Below, in pieces: positions 16,009-24,202 of a stretch of DNA of 64,000 bases. The DNA is from Xanthomonas euroxanthea (lineage in GTDB: Bacteria > Pseudomonadota > Gammaproteobacteria > Xanthomonadales > Xanthomonadaceae), in the NCBI RefSeq assembly GCF_900476395.1, contig NZ_UIHB01000001.1, positions 711,385 through 775,384 on the forward strand, in the 5' to 3' direction. The translations under genes were made by a program, and so were the position numbers. The notes below the pieces were generated by a model, which was not told where the DNA came from, did no database searches, and worked only from the letters and a program-made list of their open reading frames with translations. Within the stretch, counting starts at the first letter, position 1. Every line of letters begins with the position of its first letter.

Positions 16009-16386
16009 TTATGGAGTCAACGTCTCTTCGGTGTCTGCGTAGACCAGTACGACCTTCTCGCCCCTGTACGGTACGGTGACCTTCGGTGTCCAAGGCTCAG
16101 CGGGTGGCAAGGCAGCCTTCGCCATGGCATTACACTTCTCTTTGATGCCACATCTGCGGATGGCGATACGCAATACGCCGCCCTCATTTACGAAATCAAT
16201 ACCGGGAGAATAAAACAGGCTTTCTGCAGGCATGTGGTACGTGATTTGAAGTGAATCGCCTGATTTTTCGATCTTGACCGGCTGAACATCATTCTTCTTG
16301 TAATCAGAGCGCATGTTTCCTCCTGCACAAGCAGCCAAGGTTGAGAGTGCGAGTAGCCCCGTAGCAAACATCAGTCTACTTTTCAT
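16009..16386 (-). CDS. Lipoprotein, probable immunity protein for the effector at 15115
   Basis: A 125-residue lipoprotein with signal peptide MKSRLMFATGLLALSTLAAC and lipobox Cys20. The mature domain is short and strand-rich, with a Cys pair in RRCGIKEKC. An in-frame ATG 21 bases upstream (16407) is possible, but the signal peptide starts naturally here. It is in the same minus-strand unit immediately before the peptidase-like effector, so it is the likely neutraliser of that enzyme in the periplasm. No named inhibitor fold is recognised. Confidence 0.75.
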   Translation of the reverse strand: MKSRLMFATGLLALSTLAACAGGNMRSDYKKNDVQPVKIEKSGDSLQITYHMPAESLFYSPGIDFVNEGGVLRIAIRRCGIKEKCNAMAKAALPPAEPWTPKVTVPYRGEKVVLVYADTEETLTP

Positions 16387-16583
16387 ATCCACGTTCATGC
16401 CCAGCATGGGATCTGACGAGGTACGTTAGCACCTGCTACCTCGGCAAGCTAGAAGTCAGGATATTAAAACTCGCTCGCAGCCCCGCTTGGGTGTTAACAA
16501 TAAGCCAGTAGATATGCAATGTCTCCATGGCAGTTTGGGCTCATTACTACGCCACGGCTCGAGCTGCAGCGCTTGACGGCCAT

Positions 16584-17309
16584 CTACTTGTTGGGGGCGC
16601 TGTCTTGACGATTAGCCTCAGCCAACAATTGCTCGTAAGACTGCACGCGTATCCGTAGGCGAATGAGGTGCCATGACATCGCAAAGGCAAACAGTAGCGT
16701 GAAGGCCAGCACGCTCTGGATTAGGGTGATCTTGCTCAGTACCGTCCAGTCGCCCAAACGCCAGTCTTTCAGCTGCAAGTAGAGGGCAAGCAGGACAGGC
16801 ATGAAGCCAAGCTTCTCCATGCCACCGGTGAACAGGCCCAGGCGGTCGTGCATGTTGGTGCGACGATCACGCATGAATGCCTCGCGTCGACGCCGTTGTT
16901 CCAGCGGAAACCTGCGAAGCGCCGCGACGATCGATTGATACTGATGGAACTCCCGCTCCATCAGATCTGCGTGATCCGCATAGGGGCGACGGAACCCCGG
17001 CCATTCGCGCTTGACGGTGAGCGCTGCCGAAATCAGGAAGCCTGTCAGCTCAGTCACAAGTCCGAAGACAGCTAAATAACTGCCAGCTTTGCCGTCCAAC
17101 AGAGCACCGGACAAGATTCCGATGCCAGCACCGATCAGGCCAATCGTCAAGCTCCAGCGCTCGATCGGGCCGGCGCGGCTCTGCTCGGTCACCTGTGCGT
17201 AATGGGCCATTGCTAAAGAGAGCGATGGAAAGCTCGTGTCTGTGAGCTTGATTGCTTCTCCATCGATGTCGGCGCTCTGTTCCGTTGCTACTTCATCTAT
17301 TGAACTCAC
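16584..17309 (-). CDS. Membrane protein of unknown function
   Basis: A 241-residue protein with four predicted membrane segments in two pairs (about residues 53-72 and 78-97; 165-183 and 192-215) separated by a charged helical loop of about 70 residues (EFHQYQSIVAALRRFPLEQRRRREAF). GTG start after CGAGGGAAG. It is downstream of, and codirectional with, no obvious partner; the effector pair at 15115-16386 lies 200 bases further on the same strand. I do not recognise the family. Confidence 0.65.
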   Translation of the reverse strand: MSSIDEVATEQSADIDGEAIKLTDTSFPSLSLAMAHYAQVTEQSRAGPIERWSLTIGLIGAGIGILSGALLDGKAGSYLAVFGLVTELTGFLISAALTVKREWPGFRRPYADHADLMEREFHQYQSIVAALRRFPLEQRRRREAFMRDRRTNMHDRLGLFTGGMEKLGFMPVLLALYLQLKDWRLGDWTVLSKITLIQSVLAFTLLFAFAMSWHLIRLRIRVQSYEQLLAEANRQDSAPNK

Positions 17310-17491
17310 CTGGCTTCCCTCGGGGATCGCGCAGCCAACGAATGGCTGTGATCGTCAGTATTCCTCAGCTGCCGGTGGTGCGCCAGCACGCTACACAGAC
17401 GCGTCGAACATCCTCCTCAGTTGCTATTGACACGCACACGCTGCACTCGCAATCTAGGCCAAAGGAGCGTCGAAACTCCGTACATAGCGGT

Positions 17492-17522
17492 ACCCACCTC
17501 CGTCAAACCGGTGGGTTTTTTG
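17492..17522 (+). terminator. Terminator-like hairpin before the SymE-like locus
   Basis: ACCCACC and GGTGGGT pair around an 11-base loop, followed by a run of T. It precedes the leader of the small ORF at 17690 and may be part of a leader RNA or attenuator. Confidence 0.5.
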
Positions 17523-17544
17523 TGCCTGCATCCTGTGCAGGTAC

Positions 17545-17685
17545 AAGCCGACGCAATGCCTGCGTCGGGAGGGCGGCTAATACAACACCCGCAAGGGGAA
17601 TATGCCCGCCGACTATGTACGGTTTCGAACCTCCCGACATCCCGTCGCCGTTGGCGGCGGTTCTTGGGTTGTTCCAGGAGGGCGT
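17545..17685 (+). ncRNA. Possible structured leader RNA (C4-antisense-like), tentative
   Basis: GGGCGG (about 17570) can pair with CCCGCC (about 17605) around an inner CACCC-GCAA-GGGG hairpin, followed by a CGCCGTTGGCG hairpin near 17645. The arrangement and the short ORF plus SymE-like gene behind it recall the C4 antisense RNAs found before small phage-related genes. I could not run a covariance search, so the family name is a suggestion. Confidence 0.3.
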
Positions 17686-17689
17686 TGCC

Positions 17690-17956
17690 ATGTCTACCGC
17701 ACCATCCATGCCGGCAGCTGTGCCGGTTGATCTGTTGCCAACCTTCGCTCATCGCCTGCATTGGTATGTGCGTGAGGTGCTACGCCGGCGCGCCGCACGC
17801 GCAGCTGTTGAGCAGGCGAGCGCCCATTCCGCGCATCCGCTGAGTTGTCAGCCCGCTGTGTTGCCGCACACCTTGCGCCGCCGGTTCGCACGCAAGGCCG
17901 TGGCGTTGCAGCAGCGCGTTGACGCATCCACCAACCACCACCCGGAGGCGCCATGA
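17690..17956 (+). CDS. Small basic protein upstream of the SymE-like toxin
   Basis: An 88-residue protein rich in Arg and Ala (VREVLRRRAARAAVEQAS...), with no signal peptide or membrane segment. A strong ribosome site AGGAGGG precedes the ATG, and its stop overlaps the start of the SymE-like gene (ATGA), so they are co-translated. Function unknown; it may be a partner, leader peptide or translational coupler for the toxin-like protein. Confidence 0.6.
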   Translation: MSTAPSMPAAVPVDLLPTFAHRLHWYVREVLRRRAARAAVEQASAHSAHPLSCQPAVLPHTLRRRFARKAVALQQRVDASTNHHPEAP

Positions 17957-18369
17957 CACGCCGCCGCCCACCCACGGCATCTGCCAGCGCACCGCCCACC
18001 CGCACGCGTGCGCGCCCCGCGCCGCCCAAACGGGTGCAGTGGGTCGTTGTGGAACCCGACCGCACCAAGCTGCCACCGATGCTGCCGCCCGACCCGGACG
18101 CCTCCCCGCAAGGCCCCGGCACGCTACGCGCACCCCGCCGCGCCCGCCGCCCGCGCCAATGCACCGTCAGCTACACCCATTACCCCGGCGCCCACGACCA
18201 CGCCGGCGACCAGCACGTGCCCCACGTCCGCCTCAGCGGCCTATGGCTGGAACAACTGGGTTTTGCCATCGGCACCAAGCTGCGCATCACCGCCAGCGAA
18301 GGGCAGCTGCTGATGGAGGTGTTGCCGCCGGTGGAGTTGCCGGTAGCGACAAGCAGGGCGCGGCGCTAG
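17953..18369 (+). CDS. SymE-family toxin-like protein
   Basis: A 138-residue protein. The amino half is a disordered Pro/Arg-rich stretch. The end (PHVRLSGLWLEQLGFAIGTK, then LRITASEGQLLMEV) is the SymE-type signature, an AbrB-like fold converted in type I toxin-antitoxin systems to an RNA-degrading or nucleoid-condensing toxin. In E. coli SymE is SOS-induced and controlled by an antisense RNA; no LexA box or antisense RNA was identified here. It is coupled to the small gene at 17690. Confidence 0.75.
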   Translation: MTRRRPPTASASAPPTRTRARPAPPKRVQWVVVEPDRTKLPPMLPPDPDASPQGPGTLRAPRRARRPRQCTVSYTHYPGAHDHAGDQHVPHVRLSGLWLEQLGFAIGTKLRITASEGQLLMEVLPPVELPVATSRARR

Positions 18370-18574
18370 GCTGGGGGCCGACGGCCTGAGCTGGCACCAG
18401 ACTTGGCCAGAGGCGCGGGAAAACCCTTCACCTACGTGAGTTTTGTTCCCCAGCGTATTCCGTTGCTAGCCTATGAAGCGAAAAGATCCGCGGCCACTGT
18501 ATTGGCCGGAACGTGCCCGAACTGGTTGCGTGATGTAACTTGTCCAGCCTGGACACATTTAAAGGTACACGGCC

Positions 18575-19387
18575 ATGAAAGGCATTGGGAATAGTTGTTA
18601 TGCACTAATCTTTGCCGGAGTCCTTCTGCTGCCTGGGTGCGGTCAAGCACAGCCGGAACCTGGTAGCCAGCAAGCGGCGGCCACCGCTGCGACACCTGCT
18701 TCTACTCCAATCACAGATGTCGATCCACCGCGACCTCCCCAGGTTGGGATCGGCACCTATGTCACCGAAGGTGGGTGGGGGCGCCTGATCATTGATGCAC
18801 CCAAGGGCCAAGAACTTTCGAAGTTCTCGTTGGACACAGAGAATGTCGACAGCGGGTGTACGCTTTCTGGTCAGTTGGATAAAAGCGGCAACGCGGTTGT
18901 TTATGAAGGTGCAGAGGCAAGTCAATGCTCGCTTGTTCTAAAGATGGAGGCGAATGGTGTAGCCATTAGCACTTCAACCAAAGAGCAGTGCCAGGCCTAT
19001 TGCGGAAGCAACGGCAGCTTCGAGGGAATCTATAAGCGTGTGTCTTCAAGCTGTGCCACCGATGCGATTGAGAAGGCGCGTCACGACTTCAAATCCTTCT
19101 ACGATAAAAAGAAATATGTCGAAGCCAAGGGTGTGCTTGCGCCCATTTATCAAAGCTGCGTTCCGACTATGAGTTTTGCCGATGAGGGCGCACTACGGAA
19201 CGATTACGCGCTCACGCTCTACAAGTTGAAAGACAAGCCAGGTTGCCTGTCGGCTTTATCCAAATACAAGCAAGATGCTGCTCGCACGGATGACCAGATT
19301 TCCGAAGGGATGGCGCCAGCGGTCGTTGATGAGTATTTGACCGTCATCCACGCTGCCCGCACGAACATAGCGCTTTGCAGCCGTTAG
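18575..19387 (+). CDS. Lipoprotein, probable immunity protein for the effector at 19417
   Basis: A 270-residue lipoprotein (signal peptide, lipobox LLLPGC with Cys22, then a Pro/Ala-rich linker). The middle has a CQAYCGSNGSFEGIY segment; a YCG-x-x-x-x-F-x-G-x-Y pattern occurs in several periplasmic lysozyme-inhibitor-like proteins. The carboxyl half is helical with paired Cys. It lies 29 bases before an XVIPCD effector with a lysozyme-like start, so a muramidase inhibitor is a coherent reading, though inferred. The ATG follows AAAGGTACACGGCC. Confidence 0.75.
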   Translation: MKGIGNSCYALIFAGVLLLPGCGQAQPEPGSQQAAATAATPASTPITDVDPPRPPQVGIGTYVTEGGWGRLIIDAPKGQELSKFSLDTENVDSGCTLSGQLDKSGNAVVYEGAEASQCSLVLKMEANGVAISTSTKEQCQAYCGSNGSFEGIYKRVSSSCATDAIEKARHDFKSFYDKKKYVEAKGVLAPIYQSCVPTMSFADEGALRNDYALTLYKLKDKPGCLSALSKYKQDAARTDDQISEGMAPAVVDEYLTVIHAARTNIALCSR

Positions 19388-19416
19388 TTGATTGATTGTC
19401 AGCCAAGGAGAAGGAA

Positions 19417-21123
19417 ATGCCACAAGAAACAGGACAACCAGCGCGGCCGCAGCTGAGTGACAACGAACTCAAAACACTTGCTTATTTTGCGATCGGCGTC
19501 GCGTCAGAGGGAAGCATGGCAGGTAAAAACGTTGCCTACCAGCTTTCATTTGCGGGGTCCATCAATGATGGTGTGATGACTCCTATCGGCAATAGTGGAT
19601 TTTCAATCGGGACACTGCAAACCGATCTCGGGCAACATCCAGATGTCGCAACTGGTCTAGTTGACGCCTATCAGGGATGGGCTAGGCAACAAACACCGGC
19701 CGTAGCTCTTTCAGAGCAGCAGCGCACGCAAACCATCCACGACTTACAGCGGGATGGTCATGCCATCAAGGCGGAGAATGGAAGAGCACTTGATGGGACG
19801 GTCAAATCAAACATTGATCGATTTCTTGCTTCTGACGCGGGAGTCGCTTTTGTACATGAGCACGACCGAACTCAGGTCGAGCAGCTGATGCGACCGGGCG
19901 ATGGCGCAAAAGATTTGGGCAGCGCAGTGCAGCAGCTACGCAAGACGGATCTATATGCAGATTCAGGTCTGAATGATCAAGCAAAGTTGGCAACGATGAT
20001 CATGAAGCTCGAAAACCAGGCTGGACGTGGTCGCTACCCTGGCGTGCTACAGGGTATCAACGACGGGACGTTGCAGAGTGTCGACGATGTAAAGACGAGA
20101 ATCGACGGCATGCTTCCCAACAAGATCGTCAAAGGTCACGAGCAGGCGGACTACATCGAAAGCGGTGTAGAGCATGCACTTAAGGGTACCGCTGTCTTCA
20201 ACGCGTTGCGTGAGGCAAACCAAGCAAGCCCACTCTCTACTGCGTACGGTAGCGTGGTGGCCGATCCACTCATCAATCCAACTGATGCACGTAATGGCCA
20301 TGGCGCTGCTGATGTATCTCATCACTACGGTGTGGTTAAAACACTCTTCTTGCAAAACGGCGAAGCCCCAGCCTTTATCCAGTCAGTGGATCAAGGCGCA
20401 AGTCACGCATGGGGGCGCCCACAAGCTGAGGGAAAGAGCGGTCCAACCGCAGGCCTTTACTCTTCTGGCAACGATGTTGTCGTATGGAATCGTGACGGTC
20501 AGGGCCATGCAGTTATTGGTGGTGTGTGGTCGGATGCTTTACGCGGTAGTCTGAACCGTGAGCGGCACCAGGACGGAACGACTGATATCAATCGCGTTAA
20601 CTCGGATGGCTCACACGAACGCCTGCTCCATGTTGATCCGCATGCAAGTCCATTGCGTGTACGAGGTGAGGTCGGGCACCCTGAGCGGCATGAAGCGCAG
20701 CCTGTAGGGCCGACGCATGGCTCGCTCAGTCCATCGCAAGATCCCTTACATCGCCAGGCCGAAGATGCCGTGCGCCGCCTGGAGCAAGGCCTCGGCAGGG
20801 AATACGACGACAACAGCGCCCGCCTTGCAGCAAGCAGCGCGTATCTAGCCAAGGAAAACGGGCTGTCGCGGATCGATCATGTCGTGCTGAGCGAGAACAC
20901 CAAGTCCGTGCGACAGGGTGAGAACGTCTTCGTGGTGGAAGGCGCGTTGAACGACCCCGCCCACAAGATGGCGCACATGAAGACCAACGACGCGATTGCA
21001 CAGCCGGTCGAGCAGTCTCTGGCGCAGTTGCAGGCCTTGAACGAGACGCAGCGTCAGCAGCACTCCCAGCAGCAGGAGCAGCAGCGCGAGCAATCGATCG
21101 CTCCGCAGCACCGGATGGTGTAA
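19417..21123 (+). CDS. T4SS antibacterial effector, probable peptidoglycan hydrolase with XVIPCD
   Basis: A 568-residue protein. Residues 15-75 contain SEG (Glu31) and GNSGFSIGTLQTDLGQ, a layout like lysozyme-fold muramidases. Residues 290-400 contain HHYGVVKTLFLQNG and GHAVIGGVW and may form a second domain. XVIPCD at about residues 445-540 starts at DPLHRQAEDAVRRLEQGL, contains GLSRIDHVVLSE and FVVEGALNDP, and ends in a Gln-rich tail; it is nearly the same as that of the effector at 36877. I chose the ATG after AAGGAGAAGGAA rather than the TTG 21 bases upstream. The partner immunity lipoprotein is immediately upstream. Confidence 0.8.
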   Translation: MPQETGQPARPQLSDNELKTLAYFAIGVASEGSMAGKNVAYQLSFAGSINDGVMTPIGNSGFSIGTLQTDLGQHPDVATGLVDAYQGWARQQTPAVALSEQQRTQTIHDLQRDGHAIKAENGRALDGTVKSNIDRFLASDAGVAFVHEHDRTQVEQLMRPGDGAKDLGSAVQQLRKTDLYADSGLNDQAKLATMIMKLENQAGRGRYPGVLQGINDGTLQSVDDVKTRIDGMLPNKIVKGHEQADYIESGVEHALKGTAVFNALREANQASPLSTAYGSVVADPLINPTDARNGHGAADVSHHYGVVKTLFLQNGEAPAFIQSVDQGASHAWGRPQAEGKSGPTAGLYSSGNDVVVWNRDGQGHAVIGGVWSDALRGSLNRERHQDGTTDINRVNSDGSHERLLHVDPHASPLRVRGEVGHPERHEAQPVGPTHGSLSPSQDPLHRQAEDAVRRLEQGLGREYDDNSARLAASSAYLAKENGLSRIDHVVLSENTKSVRQGENVFVVEGALNDPAHKMAHMKTNDAIAQPVEQSLAQLQALNETQRQQHSQQQEQQREQSIAPQHRMV

Positions 21124-21295
21124 GGACTACGGGTCTGGTGGTCTGGGATGTTCCTTTCGGGTAGTCGGATTTGTGGTGGGCATCTCGCATGATTGGCAGG
21201 GCGAAAGTGGTCGCTGCCTTAACCACCGTTCTGGTCATATGCATTTCGATCAGGTTGCCGGTTGTAGGGGTACATCCAGACTGAAGGACGGGGAC

Positions 21296-21889
21296 ATGAT
21301 CTTTTTCTCGGCGCATGTGACTGGCCCGGCGAGCGGCACAGCATGCGGTAGGGGATGCGCGGTGAGCCTGTTAGTGTCGATGGCGGCCTGTCTGATTCTT
21401 GCGGCGCCTGTTTCCGGCACTCCGGTCTTTCAGCAAGCTGTTGTAGCATCCGGAAGCAGAGCGCAGCCGGAAGCGCCTGATGTAATGAGGCGACTTAGGC
21501 AAGACGTCGACCGCTTGGTCATCACGGACTTCAAGGATATTGCGGCGCTTGATTCTTTACTGACGACAAGACTCGGCCCCATCCAGTCACGAGATGGGAT
21601 GGCTGTACGCGTCGGTAGCAATGGTCTGTTGGCAGGCATCGCCGTGCGTAATATCGAGCTTCGGGGTGCGCAAGAAGATCGATCACGAACAACTCTGGTG
21701 ATAGAGGTCTGGCCGTCCCGCGTTCTTTTCGATGATGCGGCCTGGTCAGACGCCCTCCCGTATCCGCCTCACCCAGATGCGCCCGGCTCCAGGGCTTACA
21801 GGCTGCTGCAGGTCGGTACGACGCGAGTTGTCATTGGTCTAACCGGAGACCAGCTGCACGTGAGTTACATCACCGTCAGCAAGACTTGA
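21296..21889 (+). CDS. Secreted protein of unknown function next to the effector
   Basis: A 197-residue protein with an amino-terminal hydrophobic export signal (AVSLLVSMAACLILAAPVSG). The mature part is about 165 residues with two amphipathic regions and no motif I know. The ATG at 21296 follows AAGGACGGGG; a GTG at 21361 would give a more compact signal peptide. It lies 170 bases after the effector gene, so it could be an additional immunity protein, but it has no clear lipobox and this is speculation. Confidence 0.6.
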   Translation: MIFFSAHVTGPASGTACGRGCAVSLLVSMAACLILAAPVSGTPVFQQAVVASGSRAQPEAPDVMRRLRQDVDRLVITDFKDIAALDSLLTTRLGPIQSRDGMAVRVGSNGLLAGIAVRNIELRGAQEDRSRTTLVIEVWPSRVLFDDAAWSDALPYPPHPDAPGSRAYRLLQVGTTRVVIGLTGDQLHVSYITVSKT

Positions 21890-22511
21890 TTCAACCGGTG
21901 CAGTCAGGTTGTCTGCAGGATGGATGAGGCGTATGTGGTCAATTCACGGGAGGACAGCTGCGTCACGCCGTCCGATCGCATCTTGATCAAGAAGAAGTAT
22001 CCGGGCGCTTACGGGCCCGTCGAGTTTCAAAAGGCGGCACACAGAAGCTGAGTAGTGGTCGACATTGCAGAGACGCATGCGCATTCGTGAGGTGAGCACA
22101 CGCATTGGTCTAGTTCACGCTTCGTAGCAAGCGGCGTAGCCGTTATCTGCAACTGCTAAAGCGTGCCGCCTCGCTGTTTGCATAGAGCGCGCGGAAAAAG
22201 CGTGGCAACCGGGCGATGCCGCGCTCCGCTGCGCGTGCAGCGATCTAGTGTCGAGCGCGTGGTGGTCATGCTCCAGGCTGACTAGCGCGCAAAACGTAGG
22301 GGGTTAGCATCGCTTGCCGTCATAGAGGAAGAGGTGGGGCTGCGGTTCGGGGTGCGGTGCCCACCACCCACTCTCCACCTTTTGGCTGCACTGCTCATGT
22401 TCAGATCCACTTGCACGGCCCTTGCGCGCGCATGGCGCTGGTGTGTTGTGTCGCAAGATGCGTGGGGGCGTTGGTGGGCAGCGGCACTCGGCCGAAGGCG
22501 CGGCGATCACG
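21890..22511. other. Intergenic stretch between the effector locus and the lasso locus
   Basis: About 620 bases without a supported gene. A 43-codon ORF (21920-22051, MDEAYVVNSREDS...) ends in a Lys-rich stretch and lacks a good ribosome site; it may be a remnant. The rest shows nothing recognisable. This is where the accessory region gives way to the lasso-peptide genes. Confidence 0.4.
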
Positions 22512-23084
22512 ATGAGCTCGCGTGACGGGCCGCCTGCGGCGCGCGGCCAGCCGTCGCTTGGGGAAAGGGAGCGCCTGCGTGCCGAGTTCGACCAGGCGCT
22601 GGCCGCACTGCATCCTGAGCTGTTGGCGTACCTGCGCCGCCGTACGCGCGATGCCGAAACCGCTGCAGACCTGGCGCAGGAGACCTTCTCGCGGATGATG
22701 GTGTACCGCGATGCGCCCAACATCGGCGACCGCCGGCTCCTGATGTATCGCATTGCGCACAATCTGGTGATCGAGCTGCGGCGCTCGCGTCAGCGGCGGC
22801 TGGCGGCGCAGCACGTGTCGCTGGATCAGGTGGCGCCGATCAGGGCCGACGAGGCCGGCGTGGACGAGATTGCCGAGGCGCGCCAGACGCTCGATGTGCT
22901 GCTCAAGCGCACCTTGCTCGAGCTGCCTCCGAAGTGCCGGCTTGCGTTCAAGCTGAGTCGGTTCGACGGGCTTACCTATCCGCAGATTGCCGCGAAGATG
23001 GGCATCTCCATCAAGATGGTGGAGAAGCACATCAGCCGTGCGCTGCTGGCGTGTCGTGCGGCCGTGGGGGAGTTGCCGCAGTAA
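22512..23084 (+). CDS. ECF-family RNA polymerase sigma factor (FecI-like)
   Basis: A 190-residue protein with sigma region 2 (ELLAYLRRRTRDAETAADLAQETFSRM starts it, about residues 33-60) and region 4 with helix-turn-helix (LPPKCRLAFKLSRFDGLTYP..IAAKMGISIKMVEKHI, about residues 138-175). It is the FecI type that pairs with FecR and a TonB receptor in cell-surface signalling. ATG 22512 is chosen because homology begins shortly after; an upstream in-frame start would add an unlikely tail. It lies ahead of a FecR-like gene and the TonB receptor of the lasso locus, so it probably controls uptake of, or response to, the peptide. Confidence 0.92.
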   Translation: MSSRDGPPAARGQPSLGERERLRAEFDQALAALHPELLAYLRRRTRDAETAADLAQETFSRMMVYRDAPNIGDRRLLMYRIAHNLVIELRRSRQRRLAAQHVSLDQVAPIRADEAGVDEIAEARQTLDVLLKRTLLELPPKCRLAFKLSRFDGLTYPQIAAKMGISIKMVEKHISRALLACRAAVGELPQ

Positions 23085-23178
23085 CCGGCCTGCGAGGCCG
23101 CTGGCTGGCGCCGCCGGAAGTTGCTGGTAGCATCGTGCGCGAGGGCGCAGGGAGACCGCCCGCCAGGAGTCACCAGCC

Positions 23179-23502
23179 ATGCGTGCAGAGTCCGAGCGCA
23201 TCCATGCGCAGGCGGCCGCCTATCTCGTGCGACACGGGCGCGAGAACGCGGCCGAGCGCGCCGCACGTGAGGCATGGCTGGCTGCCGACCCGCGCCACCA
23301 TGCGGCCTACCAGCAGTTGCTCGAGGTGGACGCACACGCGTCGGCGGTGCTGGATGATCCCGAGTTGCAGGCCGCCACTGCACACGACCTGGAGCTGCTG
23401 ACCCGGCCCTCTGGCCGGCGTCGTCGCTGGCCCTGGCTGGTACTGACAGCGATGCTGATTGCCGCGATCGGCTATGCGGTGCATCACCTGCTGAGGCAGT
23501 AG
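23179..23502 (+). CDS. Short FecR-like anti-sigma protein lacking the periplasmic domain
   Basis: A 107-residue protein. Residues 5-60 match the cytoplasmic FecR amino-terminal (DUF4880) domain (AAAYLVRHGRENAAERAAREAW, then LAADPRHHAAYQQL). A membrane segment follows at about residues 83-101 (WPWLVLTAMLIAAIGYAV) and the protein stops within six residues. Typical FecR proteins are about 320 residues with a periplasmic signal-sensing domain, which is absent. The sequence shows no frameshift remnant after the stop, so the short form looks genuine. It should hold or assist the sigma factor, but how it would sense a receptor is unclear. Confidence 0.85.
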   Translation: MRAESERIHAQAAAYLVRHGRENAAERAAREAWLAADPRHHAAYQQLLEVDAHASAVLDDPELQAATAHDLELLTRPSGRRRRWPWLVLTAMLIAAIGYAVHHLLRQ

Positions 23503-24202
23503 CGCGCACTCGGCACTCAGCACGTAGCACACAGCACACAGCACTCTGCACTGCGTGTCGCATAGACCGTTGAATGTGCGCTTTGCTGCACCGCTGCCTG
23601 CGTCTTGCACAGATTGCTGGTAGGGCATTGCGCTTGCGCAACATCACTTGTTGTCGGGGGACGCAATGGCGATGGTGCCGCGCCCAGGACGCGAAGGATG
23701 CACATGCACGCACGACGGGCAGTAACGGGGAGCGGTGTCGGTTTTGATCATGCACGCAGCAGGCTGGCAGTGGCGGGGATGGCACTGCTGTCGCTGCACG
23801 GCCATGGGGCGCAGCAACACGCTGCCGCGCAACGCGTGCCGGTACCTGCAGTAGAAGCCGACACGCAGCGCGTTGAGGCGCCTGCCAACGTAGCCGTCGC
23901 AAGGCGTGCACTGGCGATGGCGATGCGTACATAGCGCGTCGAACGCGCAGCAGGTGGTGGGGGAGGGCAATAGCGCACACAGCGATTGACGTGTCGGGGC
24001 CCGGATGGGTGCCGAGGCACTTGCGTGCGCGATGCTTGCTCGCAAGCAAAACAGTTAGCGATTCTGATCACTGTTCGCCGCGTTGCGGTGACCGTGTTTC
24101 AGCAGTCAGGTGCAGGACCCATCTTGCTCAGCTGGCGGTGCGCACCGGGCCGACCGGAGTGCGCCGTCGGCGGGCCAACCCAGGCAAGCCAAAGGACGCA
24201 GC
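23503..24202. other. Intergenic region before the TonB receptor gene
   Basis: About 700 bases. The first 50 hold degenerate short CAC/CAG-rich repeats (ACTCGGCACTCAGCACGTAGCACACAGCACAC). No gene or sure promoter is supported. A sigma-dependent promoter for the receptor is expected here but I cannot point to it. Confidence 0.4.

Larger units (their letters stand above)
17310..17689. other. Intergenic stretch with terminator-like hairpin and structured leader
   Basis: Nothing coding is supported in the left half. From 17491 rightward it contains a terminator-like hairpin and the possible structured RNA listed separately, ending in the ribosome site CCAGGAGGG of the gene at 17690. Confidence 0.5.

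Noticed and set aside
17919..18389. Alternative frame of the SymE-like gene
   Set aside because: It is Pro/Arg/His-rich, whereas the adopted frame carries the SymE signature and couples to the preceding gene.
22422..22511. Longer amino end of the ECF sigma factor
   Set aside because: The extra residues have no homology to sigma region 1 or 2; the ATG at 22512 fits the family.
24110..24202. Upstream extension of the TonB receptor gene
   Set aside because: The receptor begins with a clear signal peptide at 24203; the extra 31 residues are not export-like and have no ribosome site.
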